Shown: positions 22,489 through 33,536 of the stretch, one piece after another
How the letters are laid out: each line of letters begins with the position of its first letter
Numbering within the stretch: position 1 is the first letter of the stretch
Assembly (NCBI GenBank): GCA_001566295.1
Contig: KQ964245.1
Coordinates: forward strand, 4,035,524-4,099,523
DNA from: Microdochium bolleyi
Taxonomy: Eukaryota; Ascomycota; Sordariomycetes; Xylariales; Microdochiaceae
Direction of reading: 5' to 3'
Length of the DNA stretch: 64,000 nt
The notes under the pieces: model-generated
The model's database searches: none
What the model saw: only the letters and a program-made list of their open reading frames with translations
What the model was told of the DNA's origin: nothing
Position numbers and translations under genes: made by a program

Positions 22489-24241
22489 ATGATATGTATC
22501 TGCTGTAAGGCCGGCATGAAGCACTGCCTCAATACTCTCTTGTGCATGTGGTACTGCCTCGTCACAAGCGTTGCCGTGGCCGACGTTCCGCATCACTCGG
22601 TTGCCGACGAAAACAGCGTCCGGCTCTGGGAATCTGGCGTCTTTGGACCTCAGCAAAACCAGACGTTCCTGTCCTCGGATGTCAGGGCCCCCGTCTTCAT
22701 GGTCCACAAGTTCGAACTGGACCAGACGGCGCCTGGCTCTCACATATATCTCTCTTTTCCCGTTGGCGGCCAGCTTCAGAGTCCCGTGATCCTCAGCGCT
22801 CGCGATCGGAGTGTCGTCTACATCGACCCGTCCTGGAACGGCGGCGGCGCACTAGACTACCAACCGTACCACAGCCAGAACTTCCTCACTTTCTGGACCG
22901 GCAAGGGCCATATCTGCTGGGGCACAGGCGGCTGTATCCTTCTCAACGACCACTACCCCATTTTCAAGAACATAACCAGCAATCACGCAGACTTCATCGG
23001 CGCGGACAACCACGAGTTCCAGCTTACCAGTGACGGGACCGCCCTCATCAACATCTTCTACAAGGTGAACATGAGCGCCACCGCCGTCGGGGGCCCCGAG
23101 GACGCTCTCATTCATAACAACGCTTTCCAGGAGATCGACATCGAAACCGGTGAGCCGCGATTCACCTGGATTGCGTCGGACCACTTCACCTTCGATGAGT
23201 CCTTTAACGAGTTCGCCGATGACCCGGCCATCGGTGGCGGCTGGGACTGGTTCCACATGAACTCGATCCAGAAGACCCCCGGGGGAAACTACCTCATCTC
23301 GGCGCGACACCTGTGCGTGCTAGCGCTAATCAGCGGCGAGGACGGGCGTGTCCTGTGGCGCCTCGGCGGGAAGCACAACGATTTCCTGGATCTGTCGGGC
23401 GACGGCAGCGCCACGGGTTTCTGCTTCCAGCACCACGCGCGGTTCGTCACGGACTCGTGGGACGAGATCACGCTGTTCGACAACCGCGCGATGCGCTCCA
23501 CAGCCGCAGCCGCAGCCGCAGCCGCCGGGGAGCAGGCTTGTTCCCGCGCGCTGCGCCTCCGGCTCGACCTGGATGCCATGACGGCCGACCTCGTCCACGG
23601 CTGGGCGCACCCGCTGGGTGTGCAGGCCTGGGCGCAGGGTGGCGTGCAGGCGCTCCCCGGCGGCGGCGCGATGATCGGCTGGGGCAAGGTGCCGAGCTTC
23701 ACAGAGTTCACCGCGGCGGGAGATACCGTGCTCGAGGTCCAGCTGAGCCCCTGGGACACTGCCGCTGGGGGGAGGCACGGGTCGAGCGTGTACCGCGTCT
23801 ACAAGCACGACTACAAGGCTTACCCGCCGTGGGGCCCGAGTGTTGCGGTGAAGGATGGGTGTGTGTATGTCAGTTGGAACGGGGCCACGGAGGTTGATAC
23901 CTGGGAAGTGGTGAGTCTTGCTTGCCCCCTTTTCGACTTTCGTGGCTCTCGTCACGTTGCCCAGGTTGCTAATCCTTGTGACCTTCCTTGTTGTCATCTA
24001 GCTGAGAGGCAGCGATCCAGGGAACGTCACCTCACAAGGCGTCCGCGTCCCTCGGGCGGGTTTCGAAACGGCGATCCGCATCCCGCAAACCGAGGATCTC
24101 CCGGTTGTCCAGATCGCCGCTCGCGACAAGGACGGGAACGTGCTCGGTCATGCCGGTGTTGTCGACGCACGGACGGGAGACAAGCTGTCGCCGAATATCC
24201 AGTTCAGAAGCTTGGAGCGAACTCGACTCGGACCGCAGTGA
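22489..24241 (+). CDS. Secreted arylsulfotransferase-like (ASST family) protein
   Basis: Exon 1 is 22489-23910, the intron 23911-24001 (GTGAGT/TAG, 91 nt), exon 2 24002-24241. The long form is 553 residues; a second ATG at 22516 gives 544 and starts MKHCLNTLLCMWYCLVTSVAVA, a good signal peptide. The body is a beta-propeller of the fungal arylsulfotransferase family: DNHEFQLTSDGTALINIFY, FQEIDIETGEPRFTWIASDH, DWFHMNSIQKTPGGNYLISA, GRVLWRLGG and CFQHHARFVTD. The conserved histidines (DNHEF, WFHMN, QHHARF) are where the family places its active site. The family name comes from bacterial enzymes moving sulfate between phenols; activity in fungi is largely untested. A GC-rich repeat gives eight Ala in a row near residue 343. 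N-glycosylation sites (NQT, NIT, NMS) fit secretion. Confidence 0.85.
23503..23526 (+). repeat. GCC/GCA microsatellite encoding (Ala)8
   Basis: Alternating GCC and GCA codons inside the sulfotransferase-like gene encode eight alanines between RST and GEQ, probably in a propeller loop that tolerates length change. Confidence 0.8.
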
Positions 24242-25973
24242 TTCAGCAGCCCCAGGGGATGCCATTCTGCCGGTGAAGCTTCCCCGGGGGTATTAAGTGG
24301 CAGGAACTCGTCCCGCACGAGACCACCACGTAAGACCAGATGTGGCATCTCCATCGAAAGGACAGGAAGGGTTCGTGTTCTGGCGACAACTTCGTCTCCC
24401 AAGCTCACGTTCCGCCGCCCGCCATCGGCGAGGTGCTGGCAGGCAAGGTCCAGCCACCGACATTGACGTTGCTGGGCGTGACCTGCTGTTTCCAACGACC
24501 GATCTGGTACAGCAACCATCCACTACTGCCAGGCAGCCAACTGTAGCAACGCGGCTCGCCAGCTACGCAAACCCGGTGGAAGCCTTCGAGTCAGTGCGTT
24601 GGTGGGCCATGTACAGTAGATATGGGGCCGACACAAATATGCGCCATCCCACATTGCGGCCTCGTCACTGACGATGAAGCCTTGCAGAGTGATCGGCGAG
24701 GTGCAAGTCCAGGTTGATTGCTTGCTGCATCTCAGGGGCGCGCAGTGGTGGGACCTGGAGGACAGGAACAGGAGAGTGCAGCTAGCGTGCCAGAGACGCG
24801 CCCAAGGCAATAGTGTAAACACGTGGGCACGCGTAGACCTTCCCGGCCTAGACTGCATCGAGGACAGTAGATCCGGAGAGGAGTAGTTTTTGGTTGGTGA
24901 TTTAGGCTGGTCGGAAACGTGTGCATTGGCAGCCTTACGGGTGGAGCCACTCCGACGCACGGCAATGTCGTTGCCTGAGGCTGTCGTCGTCACGTCTTGG
25001 CCTTAACGTGGAGCCCGTGACGACGATCCCTGTGTTGGGCAGGCTCTTCTTCATTCTCTCGGATATGGGCTTCGCGGTGGCTTGCTTCGCCCTCCACCTG
25101 TCGGAACTGACTGACTGTTTCCAAAGCTTCTGAGTCCCGGTGTGATTCATGGTCGTCTGATTAATTATGATGCATGCCGTGTCACTGGACTTCTCGAGCG
25201 CCGATTGGCTGCCCGCACGGCCTCGGCGTTGGATACAGAGCCGGGTAGTTGGGGGTGGGGGGTCGGAGTTCGGCCCCGGTACCCGGTTCTTTCCAGCCCC
25301 TGCCGGACCCGTAGTCCCGGGTTCAATCCCTTCCTCATCTGGCAATTCTCTCAGCCTGGACGCCGAGCATTGGCTTGCGTGGAAAGGCCAGGCACCTGCA
25401 TTGCGACACTCTGACCCGCCCCTGTCTGCCACGTCAAAGCTCTATTCACACGTCACTTTGCTCGGTATTGCCATGCGAGATGCTTGACCCAGTGGCGCTC
25501 GGAATACTTTTCTGCGTCTTGGCAATGGATTCTGCGAGTATGCTGGCTGGCTGGTTGGCTGCTCAGCCGCACTGGGGTGGTGGTTGGGTGGTCGGTCAGC
25601 TCTCCTGAGTCATTATGGCGACCATGTCTGGGCGAAACGCCGCAATACTGCACGGCGAGCCGAACACCGTCTAGCCCGGGATAGCGCAGCCACTCCACGC
25701 AACCGTCCAGCATCAGCCGCAGCCTAGCAGGCTCGTGGGCTGGTGCAAGACAATTACGAGTAAGGGAGACTACCTGTTGCTTGTTGTGACTGCACGAGGT
25801 GTTTGGATACATAAGTCATGGCTTTCGCTCGCTTCGTTGTTGGACACAAGATAGACCATCATCGCCTTCACAATCACACTTCCTCATCAGATATCAAGCA
25901 AGTCCATCGCCTTTGACAATTCGCAACCCTGGCATACACACATCAATCAGCCAAAACATCCCACATACTCAAG
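24242..25973. other. Gene-free interval, about 1.7 kb
   Basis: No convincing gene. Near 25320 a GGTTCAATCCC stretch resembles a tRNA B-box, but the flanks do not fold as a tRNA. The right end is the promoter and A/C-rich leader of the first small disordered-protein gene. Confidence 0.5.
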
Positions 25974-26326
25974 ATGCCTTCCCTTTTCTCGAGCAAGAAC
26001 AGCAGCCGCAAGGCCAGCAAGGACAACAGCAACGCCTACGCTGAGAGCGCTTACACGACCGATAACGACTCTGTCTACTCGTACAACCCCAAGCAGGAGA
26101 CCAGTTACCAGCAATCACCATCCCAGAGCAGAAAGCCCTCGGCATCGTCAACCTCCAGCAAGCAAACGGTGACACCGGCAGAATTGGCCAAGTTCCAGAA
26201 GAGTAAGTCATCCGCTCGCGAACGAGCAGACACTAGATACATTACCATTTCGAGGAAGAGGCCGAAGCTGACCAATGCTTGTTTTTACCCACAGTGAGCA
26301 TGAGGAACACGTTCCAGATTCAGTGA
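25974..26326 (+). CDS. Small disordered protein A (paralog of the gene at 27793)
   Basis: An 86-residue protein from two exons, 25974-26202 and 26295-26326, with a 92-nt phase-1 intron (GTAAGT/CAG). It is Ser/Lys/Asn-rich, with no signal peptide or membrane helix. Two blocks are shared with the second small gene: a central AYTTDNDSVYSYNPKQ and a C-terminal TVTPAELAKFQK-MSMRNTFQIQ, the intron falling at the dash in both genes. The last 10 residues come wholly from the tiny second exon. I recognise no characterised family. The conserved C-terminal helix-like block may be a binding motif; that is inference. A possible AATAAA poly(A) signal lies at 26598-26603. Confidence 0.72.
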
Positions 26327-27792
26327 AGAGCGTTGGCTGCGGCAACGCTGCTCGCTCCTCTCTACTGCCTTTTTGACACCGCAGTGGAGTGGACAGCTTT
26401 CAGACCCGGACGGGTCTCTGATTCTTGCAAGGATGGTTCCACCGCGTGGTTTTGTTCAGGAGTTCTTGGCGTTTCTTTCAGCTTGCAGGCCTAAGGGGGT
26501 CCTCGAGCCCTGCTTCGTGAGGGTATTGTGCTTTTGCTTGTGCAAGTTTAGTTTGAACAGCCCCCTCGGGGCCTAGCTACCAAGCTGGCACACAATTAAT
26601 AAAACGTCCTCATTCATACCGAATGGATCTGAATTGCATTGCAAAGACGGTGTGTTTTGTTTAGCTTAAGGGACCAGACCACGATGGTGATGTGACCGGG
26701 GCAAGGAAAAATGCGTTTGTCCCACACAGGGCAAACTGATTGAGCCGGCATCGCACAGATTATGAGTCAACTACACTGTCTAAGTAGAGCCTTATTGCTC
26801 GTTCTCTGGACAAAATACGCCAGCATGTCATAGAGTGACGAAGTCATGCCCGACCTGTGCCCTATGCACTACAAGAAGAGGGCTTGACGCCGACAAGGAC
26901 GGTCACAGCGCGTTTTGGTTACTGGGAAGGAAAAAATCAGGCATCCATTCTTCTCGTCCAATCGCTCCCAAGGGCGTCGCGTAGTCTTGAGAGCACTCGA
27001 ACAGCAAGGTTGCCATGCTTACTCTGGACGCGCGGCTCCGGCATGCACACCGCCTGTGCAAGACCACCCCGAGAGGCCTGTAGCACGCCCTGTCTGACGA
27101 ATATGGAGGGATCAGGCGTGATAACTCATCTTGTTGCCTAGTGAGCGGAGTGCCTACTTGTCTTGGTCGTCGTCACGCCGGGGTGACTAATCGTGGTTAC
27201 AACCACTTAGAGTATTCGTGCTTGACTCGGGTGCAGAACGGATTCTTTACGTACAACCCCTGCACATAAATGCTTGTTTCTTGCGCTCCGGCAGTTCGAG
27301 AGTCTAGATAATACCCTGCATGACTTCAATGGGCGCTGTTCTAGTCTCCACATAGAACGGACCAGGCGTCAGAACACCACCTCGTTGGAAATGACTAGCG
27401 TGGTGTCAAGGAAGTTGACAGCTCGTACTTTGGCAGCGAATCAGATGTGGTCTCACAGTGGCATGATCGGAATAGTTCCTAACAGGGAGCTGATGGCAGT
27501 CGTGGTGACGGTGACGAGGAAGGATACGCGGCGTTGTAGACAGGCAGCCAAGACTGGGGTTCATCGACGCTTTACTCCAACGATACAGTTCGGGCGGCTA
27601 CTTAAGATCGGCTTGGCTGGGATATCGATCTGCCAAGATGATCTGGGTATATCAAAGAATCTTCACAAGCTCTCCTCTTATATAAGCAACTTTCTCTCAT
27701 GAACCTGGTCTCTGTTTGCACGGTCCCCAGCCCGGTACAATCCAGAAATATCAACCCAAGGCAAGGACATCCGACCTGCTTCTCGTCCCACG
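26327..27792. other. Interval between the two small paralogs
   Basis: 1.47 kb without a protein-like frame. It contains the 3' region of small gene A, a CCCCT stress-response-like element near 27256, and the TATA box of small gene B. Confidence 0.5.
27679..27686 (+). promoter_or_regulatory. TATA box of small gene B
   Basis: TATATAAG lies 107 bp before the ATG at 27793, a usual spacing for a regulated fungal promoter. Confidence 0.45.
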
Positions 27793-28125
27793 ATGTCGTC
27801 CAACAACGGATACCCGAATGATAACAAGAAGGCCGCCGCCGATGCTGCGAGCACTTACACCGATACCGGGTCTGTCTGGTCACACGATCCCAAGAATAAT
27901 AAACCGGACAACTCCAGCTCTTCCAAGGATCAAGAGTCTTCTTCTTCCACGGCGACCCAGAACATCATGACCCCTGAGCAGTTGGCCAAATACAAGAAGC
28001 GTGAGTTCACTCTGAAGATAGCAAGAGAGTAGTCACGAGCTCGACCTAGCAATGCCTTGACTTCAACTAACGACCCGGATCTCCGGCCAGTGAGCATGGA
28101 GAACGTCTACAGGATCAGTGGCTAG
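27793..28125 (+). CDS. Small disordered protein B (paralog of the gene at 25974)
   Basis: An 80-residue protein from exons 27793-28000 and 28091-28125, with a 90-nt phase-1 intron (GTGAGT/CAG). It is Asn/Lys/Ser-rich and hydrophilic. It shares with protein A the order: polar N-terminus, STYTDTGSVWSHDPKN block, Ser-rich spacer, and C-terminal IMTPEQLAKYKK-LSMENVYRISG with the intron at the dash. Identical intron phase and place argue for gene duplication rather than convergence. No known function. The Tyr/Thr/Ser-rich central block could be phosphorylated. It ends 182 bp before the stop of the convergent acyl-CoA ligase gene. Confidence 0.75.
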
Positions 28126-28307
28126 GAATTGCACGACATGCCTCATGAAGGAAGTACGGCACGGAAGTAACGAGGCATCAGTGGTGTTGTACCACGGAAC
28201 CATACGAGTCTCTGCCAGTATAGTCTACAATATCGACGAGTCAAATCAATGATCCCATGTGTTTGGTCCATCGTGGCCGGTTCGGGCGTCAGACGAATCT
28301 GCTCTCC

Positions 28308-30174
28308 CTACAGTTTCGCCCTTGTAGGCTTGTCTTCGACGACCGTCGTCCCGCGCACCCTACTCTGGTCCTTCTCTCTAGCCTTGAGCACTCGCCGCAA
28401 CAGCTTGCCCGTAGGGTTCTTGGGCAGGTCGCTCACGAACTCGACCTCGGACAGCCACTTGTACTTGACCTTTGTCGTCTTTACAAGTTCCATCAGCTCC
28501 CATCCCATGACCTCCTCGTACCGACCACCCCCCCTGTCTCGATCCGTCTCCTTCAGCACGACGAAAGCCTTGGGCCGCTCCCCAGCATAATCGTCAGCCA
28601 CGCCCACGACGGCCGCATCCGCGACGCCCTCATGTCCCAGCAGCACGGCCTCGAGCTCCGCCGGCGCGACCTGCTGACCTTTCACCTTGATCATTTCCTT
28701 GATGCGGTCCTCGACATGTATCAGGCCTTCGGCATCGATGTGCCCGACGTCGCCCGTGTGCAGGAACCCTTCCTCGTCAAACGACTCGCGCGTTGCAGCC
28801 TCGTTGCGCAGATACCCCATCGCGATCTGCGGACCCCTGGCGCAGATCTCGCCCGTCTCGCCCGGGCCGAGCAGCACGCTCGGGTCGTCGAGCGAGATCA
28901 CCTTCGCGGTCGTGTTCGCCACGAGGAGCCCCCCAGTGGCGGCGTACCTGAAGTCGAAGTGGCTCGGCGGGTGCGCGGAGATGCACGCCGTGGACTCGGT
29001 CGCGCCGTAGCCCTGCCGGAACCCGGTGCCGGGGAACTTGCGGCCGAGCTGCTGCACGACCTCGTTGCTGACCGGCGCGGAGCCGGAGGACCACCGCTTC
29101 ACGATGGCCCGGAGCTTGGGCAGGTACTCGTCGCTGTCCACGAGCGGGTCTCGGACGAGCCGCGTGATGATGGGCGGGACCAGGATGAGGTCCTCGACAT
29201 GGTAGTCTATGATCGCGTTGAGCATCTTCTCCATGGTGAAGCTGGGCAGCATGATGGAGTGCCCGTTCATGAACACCGGGTACGTGCAGAACCGCACGAG
29301 GCCCGTGATGTGGAAGAGCGGCATCACCGCGAGGATCTTGTACCGCCCGTCGTCTGGGACGACCTGGAGCTGCCGCAGCTGGTGGCACTGCGCGATGACG
29401 TTGCGGTGCGAGAGCATCACGGCCTTGGGCAGGCCGGTCGTGCCAGAGCTGAAGTTGAGGTAGCCGCACACCTGCTGGTTTGTCCGGCCCGGCGGGATGC
29501 GGTAGTAGTCCACTTGCTGGTCGGGTGCTCGTGTCGAGTCGTCGTCGATGAGAGTCTGGATGCTGACGAAGCCTGCCTGCTCGCCCTCGAGCAACAGCAC
29601 GCGGTCCCGAGGAATGCCGACCTTCTCAGCTGCCTGTAATGCCACATTCAAGCTGGCACCAGACAGTGTGATGAGGATCTTCGTGTCGGCCACGGTGAGC
29701 GCATGTGCCATCTCGTCCGCCGTGTAGGCCGGGCTGGCGCCATTGACGCACCCACCCACGCGCACCGTCGCCCACATGGCCACGGGGTACCATATCGAGT
29801 TTGTGCTGAACAGGGAGACCGTCTGGCCTGGTTGCAGGCCATACCTGCGCACGAGTGCAGTGCTCAGGCGGGCCGCCTTGTCCTTGACCTGGTGGAAGTC
29901 AAGCGTCTCCTTGGTGAAGGCATCGGTGTAGTGGCCGACACGGATGCTGGGATCTCGTTGTGAGCGGACCACGGGAGAGTGCTCGGGGTGCTCAAACGCC
30001 CATTCCCAAGTCGTGATATCCGTGGGAACTACAGAAGAGTCAGCACGGCACATGACGACATCAAGTTTGACGTATGTCGGCCAGGACATGAATGTGAACG
30101 ACTTGGGATGACCAGGGTACCCCCGGTGTAGACTTACTATCAAGGCTCGGATGTATGGACTTCCACAAGGTCAT
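28308..30174 (-). CDS. Peroxisomal acyl-CoA/4-coumarate-CoA ligase-like enzyme (ANL superfamily)
   Basis: Adenylate-forming enzyme that would activate a fatty or aromatic carboxylic acid to its CoA thioester. Exon 1 is only 37 nt (30138-30174, MTLWKSIHPSLD), the intron 30029-30137 (GTAAGT, GCTGAC branch, TAG), exon 2 28308-30028; the join reads SLDIPTDITTWEWAFE. The total is 585 residues, normal for the family. Core motifs: P-loop FSSGTTGLPKAVMLSH, QGYGATEST, LHTGDVGHID, DRIKEMIKVKGQQVAPAELE and catalytic Lys in NPTGKLLRR. The C-terminus is RAKL, whose AKL tripeptide is a known variant type 1 peroxisomal signal, pointing to a beta-oxidation-type role. The acid substrate is not evident. Confidence 0.92.
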
Positions 30175-30809
30175 ATTGGCTGGGTGACTTACACAACAAG
30201 TTCCCAATTCCTTGGCAGAAGTTGTGGTGTGGCCAAGGGGATTGTGTGTCTGGGTGTTACGCAGTTGGAGATGGTTTGAGTGGCGGCGGACAGCCATAGG
30301 GTAAAGTGCGGGGGAGGCGGCGGACAAGCCTCGGCCATGTACAGGCGGATCAGGCCCGGGGTACGATGGGGCGATTGCGGACAGCTTGGGGAGGAGGCCA
30401 CTACTGCAGACTATGCCCGAGCTTCAGGCACAGGCTATGTTTAATACCGCATAAGTAGGACTCAATCAGAGAGCATGAGCCGAGCAGAGAGTTAAGAACC
30501 ACCGGAAACCCGCCTTGCCATGCTGTGACGGAGCAAGGGAAGCTGGTCGAAGCTCGGGACCTAAAGGAATCAGGTTTGTACTGGCTCTAAGTGTGGTACC
30601 GTATATCTGGAATGACAACTCATAAAGATGGTTTTGAGAGCCCCAAGTGGTATTAAGCCACGCAACAGGCCTGCCTCTTGCCATTGTAGCTGAATCCTCC
30701 CTTTCGATGGAATGCTCCTTCCTTAGGGGAGTCACACGCGGGACAGATTGCCCCCAGTCCTTTTCTGTTCCATTTCGTGTTGGCCAGTCGATTGTCTACG
30801 GATCGTTCC
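30175..30809. other. Intergenic region upstream of the acyl-CoA ligase
   Basis: About 635 bp holding the ligase promoter and the 3' end of the first F-box gene. Nothing else is recognisable. Confidence 0.55.
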
Positions 30810-32822
30810 TCACTCTGCTTCCTCTTCGGCATCGTTGTCACTTTCCTCTCCACTCGTAGTATCGGCCGAATGAGTGTACTCAGCGGCATCCTCGAAGTAG
30901 TCGAACTCGCTATCGGGTGATTCCTGGTCGCTCACGGTTTCTCCTAGTCCCAATGCACGCATAGGTGGTACATACTGATTGTCCCGGAAATCCACTCTGG
31001 TCGGAGGGGTCCTGATGAAGGAGTTCGGGTTCCTCCTGGCCAGGGCGAAAGCCTTGCCGAAAGGCGTGGCCTCCGCCAGGTCCCCAGCATCACTGTCCCA
31101 ATCCTCGAACCAAACCAAGGGGTCATTGCCGTAGGCCACATGCTCGTTGCGGCCTGTGAACTTCCAATTTGTAGTCTTCGTCTGGGCTTGATCAGCTTCC
31201 GCCGGCCACCAGTACCACGTGCCCTCGTGGTAGCACCAGTCCCAGTAGACAATACCGCTTCGCTCCTTGTAGCGGCAATACTCCAATAGACCGTCAGTCT
31301 TGCTGCCGTCATCATCTTCGTCACTAGACTCGTCATATAGATCAGTTTCTCTGCGGACAAGTCGCTTCTCGCTTCCTATCTCTCTGGCGGGAATGTGGCC
31401 GTGGATTGCCTGGAGACTTTCGGCATCATAGAGCCTGGGTTTCAGCTTCGAATCGTGCCAGGCGGCCGCCGGGCAAATGTGGTGGTCAAAGATTGACGGT
31501 TCGGTGACGAATCGCTTGTAAAGATCTCCAGTGGATGGATTAACTCGTATCTCAAAACTCTCCATCTCGTTGTTAACGAACGCGACAAGTTCTCTCCCAG
31601 ATACCACTGGTCTTGTACTAGAGTCTCGAACGCGAAAGGATGAAAGCTTGAGACATCTCTGGTGCCGCATCCGTCTGACGTGAGTCGACTCTACGTCACA
31701 GTCCTCCAGTACAAGGCTCTTCAGGGTCCCGGAATGCCTGCCCAGAAAGAATGGGAGCTCGTCCGGGAGTTGCACATGTGCCAGATACAGATCCTTGAGA
31801 TGTGGCCAGTAGACCTGTTTCGTTGCGGCACACTCCGTCGGCTCGATATGGCAGGGCTGGGGCTCCTCGCGATGCATTTCGCAGTACCATGCTTCGATCG
31901 GAAACACCGTCGGCGTGCCGGCGCACTCAAAGCATATCCTGAGCGACTCCAGCGAGCGTGTCGCCAAGAACAAATGATACAGCTGGTGGCTCAGATCGGA
32001 TCCGTGTGCAATGCAGAGATCCAAAGACTTCAGGTTGCCATAGCAGCTGCTGTCCCAGGTCTTGAAGAGTTTCATAGTCGTGAGCTCATCAGCGACATGT
32101 AGATGTCTGAGTTGCGAGTACAGCGCGAGGGCTGGCGTGAGGAAGTGGGTGAGGCCAAAGCTACCCTGACTGAATACACTTTTTGTCAGATCAACACAAA
32201 GAGTGCTTGCGCAGACGTGGTATCCTCGATGCGGAATCAAACGGTCTTGAGGCATTGGTTGGGACACAACGGTCGACAGGTTCGGCAAGTAGGCGATGGT
32301 TGCTATGAACGACTTCTTGAACTCCTCAATCAGGGCGGATTTAGTGGATCCAGCCAACTGTGTCCCAGCATCGTCGTCGGAGAGTTCCATGTCCAATATT
32401 TGGCTAATGTAGGACCGTCTCGGCAGCCAGAAAACGCCAAGATTGGTCTTTGCATCGTTGATGAGGTTGAATATTCTTTCCGCATCAGGGTTTTGGTACG
32501 TGTAAATCTCGGGGCCGCCTTGACTGTGGCCTTCGGCTCGCCAGCTCAGTGGTCCAGACCAATCCATGGATTCGAGGTCGAGCTCCTCCCATATGAGCTC
32601 AACCACTGCTGTTGCGAGGTGAGGGTGAGACGCAATGGCATGAAACGCATCACGGTGTCTTTTGAGGACCGAAAGATGGACGCGTTTGAACAACAGCCTG
32701 CTGGCAACACCGTGCGAGTGCCAGCAGATGAGCCTCGCTCTCTTGAGATCAGGTCGCTCGAGCGCCAACAAGATCTGAGTGAGGATCTCAGTTGGAAGAT
32801 CTCGGAACTTTGAGGCTGGCAT
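30810..32822 (-). CDS. F-box-type protein, paralog 1 of a tandem pair
   Basis: A 670-residue intronless protein. Residues 5-50 (FRDLPTEILTQILLALERPDLKRARLIC) match an F-box, the Skp1-binding module of SCF ubiquitin ligases. After it comes VHLSVLKRHRDAFHAIASHPHL, then a long region with loosely repeated leucine-rich elements (LRHLHVADEL, LKSLDLCIAH, LESLRICFE, LKDLYLAHVQL, LKSLVLEDCDV) that may form a substrate-binding solenoid. A tryptophan-rich module follows near residue 520 (YWDWCYHEGTWYWWP; WKF; AYGNDPLVWFEDWDSDAGDL), then an acidic tail. The gene 0.7 kb to its right encodes the same layout, so these arose by tandem duplication. Targets are unknown. Confidence 0.78.
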   Translation of the reverse strand: MPASKFRDLPTEILTQILLALERPDLKRARLICWHSHGVASRLLFKRVHLSVLKRHRDAFHAIASHPHLATAVVELIWEELDLESMDWSGPLSWRAEGHSQGGPEIYTYQNPDAERIFNLINDAKTNLGVFWLPRRSYISQILDMELSDDDAGTQLAGSTKSALIEEFKKSFIATIAYLPNLSTVVSQPMPQDRLIPHRGYHVCASTLCVDLTKSVFSQGSFGLTHFLTPALALYSQLRHLHVADELTTMKLFKTWDSSCYGNLKSLDLCIAHGSDLSHQLYHLFLATRSLESLRICFECAGTPTVFPIEAWYCEMHREEPQPCHIEPTECAATKQVYWPHLKDLYLAHVQLPDELPFFLGRHSGTLKSLVLEDCDVESTHVRRMRHQRCLKLSSFRVRDSSTRPVVSGRELVAFVNNEMESFEIRVNPSTGDLYKRFVTEPSIFDHHICPAAAWHDSKLKPRLYDAESLQAIHGHIPAREIGSEKRLVRRETDLYDESSDEDDDGSKTDGLLEYCRYKERSGIVYWDWCYHEGTWYWWPAEADQAQTKTTNWKFTGRNEHVAYGNDPLVWFEDWDSDAGDLAEATPFGKAFALARRNPNSFIRTPPTRVDFRDNQYVPPMRALGLGETVSDQESPDSEFDYFEDAAEYTHSADTTSGEESDNDAEEEAE

Positions 32823-33536
32823 CGCCGTTCATGAGCGCCTGACTCTGGCAGTGCTTGGTGATGTCTGGTTGAAGTTGAACTGAAGAAAGCTGGTGTTGGC
32901 AATCAGAAACTGCGAAGGTGCAAGAAAACACGGCCTGGACAGCTTTAGGTACCCCTGCAGCAAGACAGCAAGGCGTGAACGAAAAGGTATTTCCTCTTAG
33001 GGACACTGGAACCAACCAACCTAGACTTGCCATTAGGAGAGGAGCTAGATTACTGCATCGATTGAACATGCGTTTCTTCCATGGACCATGCTACCGTTTC
33101 TCTGAGCATATGTGCATTAGAAATGTTGATTCCTCCATTATGGGTGCGATTGATGCCAACATTTCAACATTGATATGTGCAAACCCATCAGCTCGCTCTC
33201 AGGAAGGCAATGGAAGATTTTTCGAAGCAAGATTTACCAGGCCTGCATTGCGAGTAATATGTACCAGAGAAAACTCATGACTTGGGCAGTTATCAACTTG
33301 CTTCATAAGCGCGTTACATAGTGCAACGCTAGGCGTTCATCATAGCATAACCTGAAGGTCTTCTTTCAAGCCCTATTCACTTGAGTTGATTCAGTTGTTC
33401 GTGGGACATCCCAACCTGCTACATGTCGAGTGCCCACGAGTGCGGTACAGGCGACAGGAAATCTTCGGACATCTCGTCACGACGGTTATCGCCACGAACC
33501 ATCGATTCCACATCTTCTCGTCCAAACTCTTGTGAC
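32823..33536. other. Spacer between the F-box paralogs
   Basis: 714 bp of comparatively AT-rich sequence with no protein-like frame. It holds the promoter of paralog 1 and the 3' end of paralog 2. Confidence 0.55.

Noticed and set aside
25231..25340. Possible tRNA because of GGTTCAATCCC
   Set aside because: No A-box at proper distance and no pairing acceptor or T-stem around it.
28257..29639. 460-residue plus-strand frame over the acyl-CoA ligase
   Set aside because: Antisense of the ANL ligase; no domain and biased composition.
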